From positions 1 to 24,069 of IMG/VR virus record IMGVR_UViG_3300030098_002187: a stretch of DNA of 24,069 nucleotides; one strand, 5' to 3'. Source of the stretch: a virus. This document shows positions 21,628 through 24,069 of the stretch, one piece after another. Position 1 is the stretch's first letter, and every line of letters starts with the position of its first letter. A model generated the notes under the pieces. That model searched no databases. It saw only the letters and a program-made list of their open reading frames with translations, and was not told the origin of the DNA. Position numbers and translations under genes: made by a program.

Positions 21628-23133
21628 ATGAGTAACATACCTATAAGCAACGTAACAAGAAGGCAAGTCTTTGCAGCATCATCTGCCACTACTTTTGCTT
21701 TCACATTTGAGGTTTTATCAGAAACAGATATCTCTGTATTTTCTGATGATACTCAATTGGAATTATCAACAAACTATACAGTAACTCTTAATAGTGCAAC
21801 TGGAACTGGACAAGTTAATTTAAATTCAACGGCAGTTGGTGTTACTCAAATAGCAATTATTGGAAACAGAGCAATACAACGCACTACAGATTTCACTACT
21901 GGTGGAGATTTTAATGCTAAAACCTTAAACGATGAATTAGATTCATTAACTATTTTTGCCCAACAAAACCAAGAAGGTTTACAAAGAACTTTAATTGCTC
22001 CACAAACTGATCCAGCCGGATTAGACATGACACTACCAAGAGTGTCAGATCGTGCTAATAAATATCTGGCTTTTGGTTCTGCCGGTGAGGCTATTGGTGG
22101 CGCAGCTGCTATTGATATTTCTGGTATTCAAGATGTGACTGCTGAAATAAGTGCTTTAGGTGGATTGAGTGCAGAATTAACTGCCCTTGCTAGTAAGACT
22201 GCTGAATTAACAAGCCTTGGCTCTGCTGGAATGGTTGCCAATCTTTCGGCAGTAGGAACAGTAGCAACTGACATTCCGGTCGTTGCTGCAATGTCAGCCA
22301 ACATCAGCAACATCTTAGATTCAACAGCCGAAATTTCTGTGGTTGCCGGACTATCAACAGCAGTTTCAACTTTTAATGGAATTGGTACAGCTGATATTGC
22401 AACAGTTGCTGGGTATGGTACTGCAACCTTAGTGAGCGTTGCCGGACAATCTACACAAATAACTTCTGTTGCTGGTTTGTCTGCTGAAATAACGAGGGTT
22501 GGTGCTGCAAGTTATTCTGCCCTAATGTCTAATGCAATAGATATGTCGGCCAACATCACTCAGGTCTTATCGCAGTCTGCTCAGGTAACTCAACTTGCAT
22601 CACAGAGTGCTGAGATTTCAGCAGTATTTGCAATTAGATCAGACATTTCAGCTGTAAGCACAAACTCTTCTGCTGTTAGCGCAGTAAGTTTGAATATTAG
22701 TCCGGTCACAAATGTTTCATCAAATATGGGCAAAGTGACTTCTGTTGCAACAAGTTTAACTGACATAACAACAGTTGCATCTGCAATAGATTCTGTTAAT
22801 ACAGTAGCTACAAATGTTAGTGCAACAGTTACCTTTGCTAACACCTGGTATGGAGCAGCTAGTTCTGACCCAACAGGTTCAATTAACGATGGCAGTTTGT
22901 ATTACAACTTAACTAATAGTCAACTGAAAGTTTATGACGATGGATGGACTGATGCAGCCTTTGAGATTTCTTCAACAGGTGTTTTAAGTTTTGAAAGTAG
23001 GACTGGACATATATCTTTAACTACTGCCGACATTGCAGTTGGATTAGGAACGAGTGCAATTACCGGAATTACAGACAGTTCCTATGAAACAAAAGGCAGA
23101 GCAGTTGCAATGAGTGTGATTTTTGGTGGATAA
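21628..23133 (+). CDS. Tail fibre protein with T7-type N-terminal domain and repeat shaft
   Basis: A 501-residue protein. Residues 1-130 fit the phage T7 tail-fibre N-terminal (tail-attachment) domain: VFAASSATTFAFTFEVLSET, YTVTLNSATGTGQVNLN, IAIIGNRAIQRTTDFTTGGD, AKTLNDELDSLTIFAQQNQE. Residues about 165-415 are a shaft of short irregular repeats, 'S/A-x-I/L-x-x-V-A-x-x-S' (for example SAEISALGGLSAELTALASK and STQITSVAGLSAEITRVGAA). The C-terminal 90 residues have fibre-style turns (YGAASSDPTG...GSLYYNLTNSQLKVYDDGW and FESRTGHISLTTADIA). It would attach to the tail and reach for the host receptor. Start at ATG 21628 has no strong Shine-Dalgarno (GAAAG 21617-21621). Confidence 0.85.
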   Translation: MSNIPISNVTRRQVFAASSATTFAFTFEVLSETDISVFSDDTQLELSTNYTVTLNSATGTGQVNLNSTAVGVTQIAIIGNRAIQRTTDFTTGGDFNAKTLNDELDSLTIFAQQNQEGLQRTLIAPQTDPAGLDMTLPRVSDRANKYLAFGSAGEAIGGAAAIDISGIQDVTAEISALGGLSAELTALASKTAELTSLGSAGMVANLSAVGTVATDIPVVAAMSANISNILDSTAEISVVAGLSTAVSTFNGIGTADIATVAGYGTATLVSVAGQSTQITSVAGLSAEITRVGAASYSALMSNAIDMSANITQVLSQSAQVTQLASQSAEISAVFAIRSDISAVSTNSSAVSAVSLNISPVTNVSSNMGKVTSVATSLTDITTVASAIDSVNTVATNVSATVTFANTWYGAASSDPTGSINDGSLYYNLTNSQLKVYDDGWTDAAFEISSTGVLSFESRTGHISLTTADIAVGLGTSAITGITDSSYETKGRAVAMSVIFGG

Positions 23134-23157
23134 AAATAATTTAATGGAGATTTAGAA

Positions 23158-24060
23158 ATGGCTTTTAAAGGTAAACCAACAACAATAAGTGCTGACACCA
23201 CTTTGGTGACGATGGGAGTTGGACTGGAAGGAGCAGTTCATGGACTCCAGATCGGCAACAACTCAAGTGATAATATCAAATGTGAATTTAAATACTTTGA
23301 TTCTTCAAACAGTTCTACAACTAGTTTTTTAATAACAACTGTTTCTGGAGAGTCTACGTTTACATTTGAAAAACCAATTAATTTAAATTCCAGGGATGCA
23401 ATTATTGCATCATCATCAGCAAGTAATCTTGTTGCAATTTCAAGTGTGTTTGAAGACTCAACAGTAAACTTGGGAGTGTTAAGTGCAGCTGGTCAATATA
23501 CGTCTACAAGCACTTACAACTTTGGAGATTTAGTAACTGATGGTAATGGAAATACTTTTCTTTCTACGTTTGATGGCAATGCAAATCGAGGTATTAGCAA
23601 TTCATCTGCTTTTCAAACTTTTGCATCTAAAGGTGATACTGGTGAAGTCGGAATCTCAGCTAGTCAAGTCTTAAGTGGGAAATCCTTTAGTGATTCTGTA
23701 AATGTGTCGGCTGGATTAACTGCTAATACTGTTAGTGATGCAGATGGAAATTTAAGACAAGTAAATCAAAGTGGTTCAATTCAAAATACTGGGTTCACTC
23801 TAGGTGCAACAAATAAAGGCAATTATGTAAGGTGCAGTAGTACCTCGGCTTTGACTATTAATGTGGTAGGTGGGGTTTTTGAAACTGGTGACATTGTTTC
23901 GCTATTTAACTCTGGAACGGCTGCCACAATATCATCAAACTTTTGTACTTTGGCTGGTGCAGCAAGTGCCACAGCAGTTTTAACATTAGCAAATAATGGA
24001 GTGGGCAGTATCTTATTTGTTGGTTCGGCAGAAGCTGTAGTTACTGGGAATGTGAGTTAA
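23158..24060 (+). CDS. Second fibre-like protein with carbohydrate-binding-like segment
   Basis: A 300-residue protein 24 bases after the first fibre gene, with GGAG 23144-23147 as Shine-Dalgarno. Residues 1-105 are a beta domain (MGVGLEGAVHGLQIGNNSSD, FEKPINLNSRDAIIASSS). Residues 110-150, LGVLSAAGQYTSTSTYNFGD then LVTDGNGNTFLST, resemble the 'G.Y.....Y..GD.V...G..Y.a' of small chitin-type carbohydrate-binding modules. A short collagen-like KGDTGEVGI follows at about 159-167, then SFSDSVNVSAG. The C-terminus (YVRCSSTSALTINVVGGVFE, GDIVSLFNSGTAATI) fits a fibre head that could bind sugars. Ligand is unknown. Confidence 0.75.
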   Translation: MAFKGKPTTISADTTLVTMGVGLEGAVHGLQIGNNSSDNIKCEFKYFDSSNSSTTSFLITTVSGESTFTFEKPINLNSRDAIIASSSASNLVAISSVFEDSTVNLGVLSAAGQYTSTSTYNFGDLVTDGNGNTFLSTFDGNANRGISNSSAFQTFASKGDTGEVGISASQVLSGKSFSDSVNVSAGLTANTVSDADGNLRQVNQSGSIQNTGFTLGATNKGNYVRCSSTSALTINVVGGVFETGDIVSLFNSGTAATISSNFCTLAGAASATAVLTLANNGVGSILFVGSAEAVVTGNVS

Positions 24061-24063
24061 ATT

Positions 24064-24069
24064 ATGACA
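24064..24069 (+). CDS. Start of a further gene, truncated by window end
   Basis: ATG ACA follows the stop of the fibre gene by three bases, in the same compact spacing as other gene pairs here. Only two codons are in the window, so nothing can be said of the product and even the start is provisional. Confidence 0.3.

Noticed and set aside
1-24069. CRISPR arrays, insertion sequences, integrase, att sites, rRNA
   Set aside because: I saw no regularly spaced repeats, transposase or integrase motifs, terminal inverted repeats or rRNA segments; the genes form one uninterrupted phage layout.

Overview
The window is a continuous piece of a tailed-phage genome (or a prophage with the same layout), read entirely from the + strand. 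Gene order is that of a podovirus: replication and DNA modification, packaging, portal, scaffold, capsid, a T7-like short-tail set (gp11-like and gp12-like tubular proteins), large internal/ejection proteins, then tail fibres. The DNA is AT-rich, genes are tightly packed (many ATGA-type or few-base overlaps), and Shine-Dalgarno sequences are clear at many starts. The fibre repeats and overall gene set resemble phages of marine bacteria known mainly from metagenomes. The host cannot be determined from the sequence, and no integrase, RNA polymerase or DNA polymerase gene is in this window.

Layout. 1-643: tail of an unidentified gene, a small membrane protein and a small hypothetical gene. 636-1520: a C5-cytosine DNA methyltransferase that starts at TTG; a second, complete 289-codon ORF (640-1509, ATG start) lies inside it in the +1 frame and has a recognisable protein signature of its own. 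1535-2539: winged-helix replication-initiator-like gene carrying two iteron-like repeats followed by an AT-rich stretch (candidate origin). 2540-2673: regulatory gap with hairpins. 2674-3027: SSB-like protein. 3024-5182: small terminase, DUF3310 protein, large terminase. 5261-7205: four uncharacterised genes, two of them coiled-coil. 7208-9853: portal, Bbp19-like small protein, scaffold. 9854-10071: terminator, promoter candidate and structured leader. 10072-11192: major capsid protein and a small probable decoration protein. 11193-11284: second terminator. 11285-14533: tail tubular A-like, tail tubular B-like (nozzle) and gp14-like internal protein. 14536-21588: three large probable internal/ejected proteins. 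21628-24060: two fibre genes. A further ORF begins at 24064 and runs off the end.

How the genes fit together: the initiator would act on the repeats in its own gene and SSB would cover the melted DNA. The methyltransferase probably protects phage DNA from host restriction. TerS and TerL package DNA through the portal into a capsid built on the scaffold. The gp11/gp12-like proteins form the tail tube, the large proteins are probably stored in the head and ejected, and the fibres recognise the host.

The observations most worth following are the methyltransferase/overprinted-ORF pair, the candidate origin inside the initiator gene, a TGTACAA-type motif found at three intergenic sites, and the structured terminator/leader region bracketing the capsid genes.
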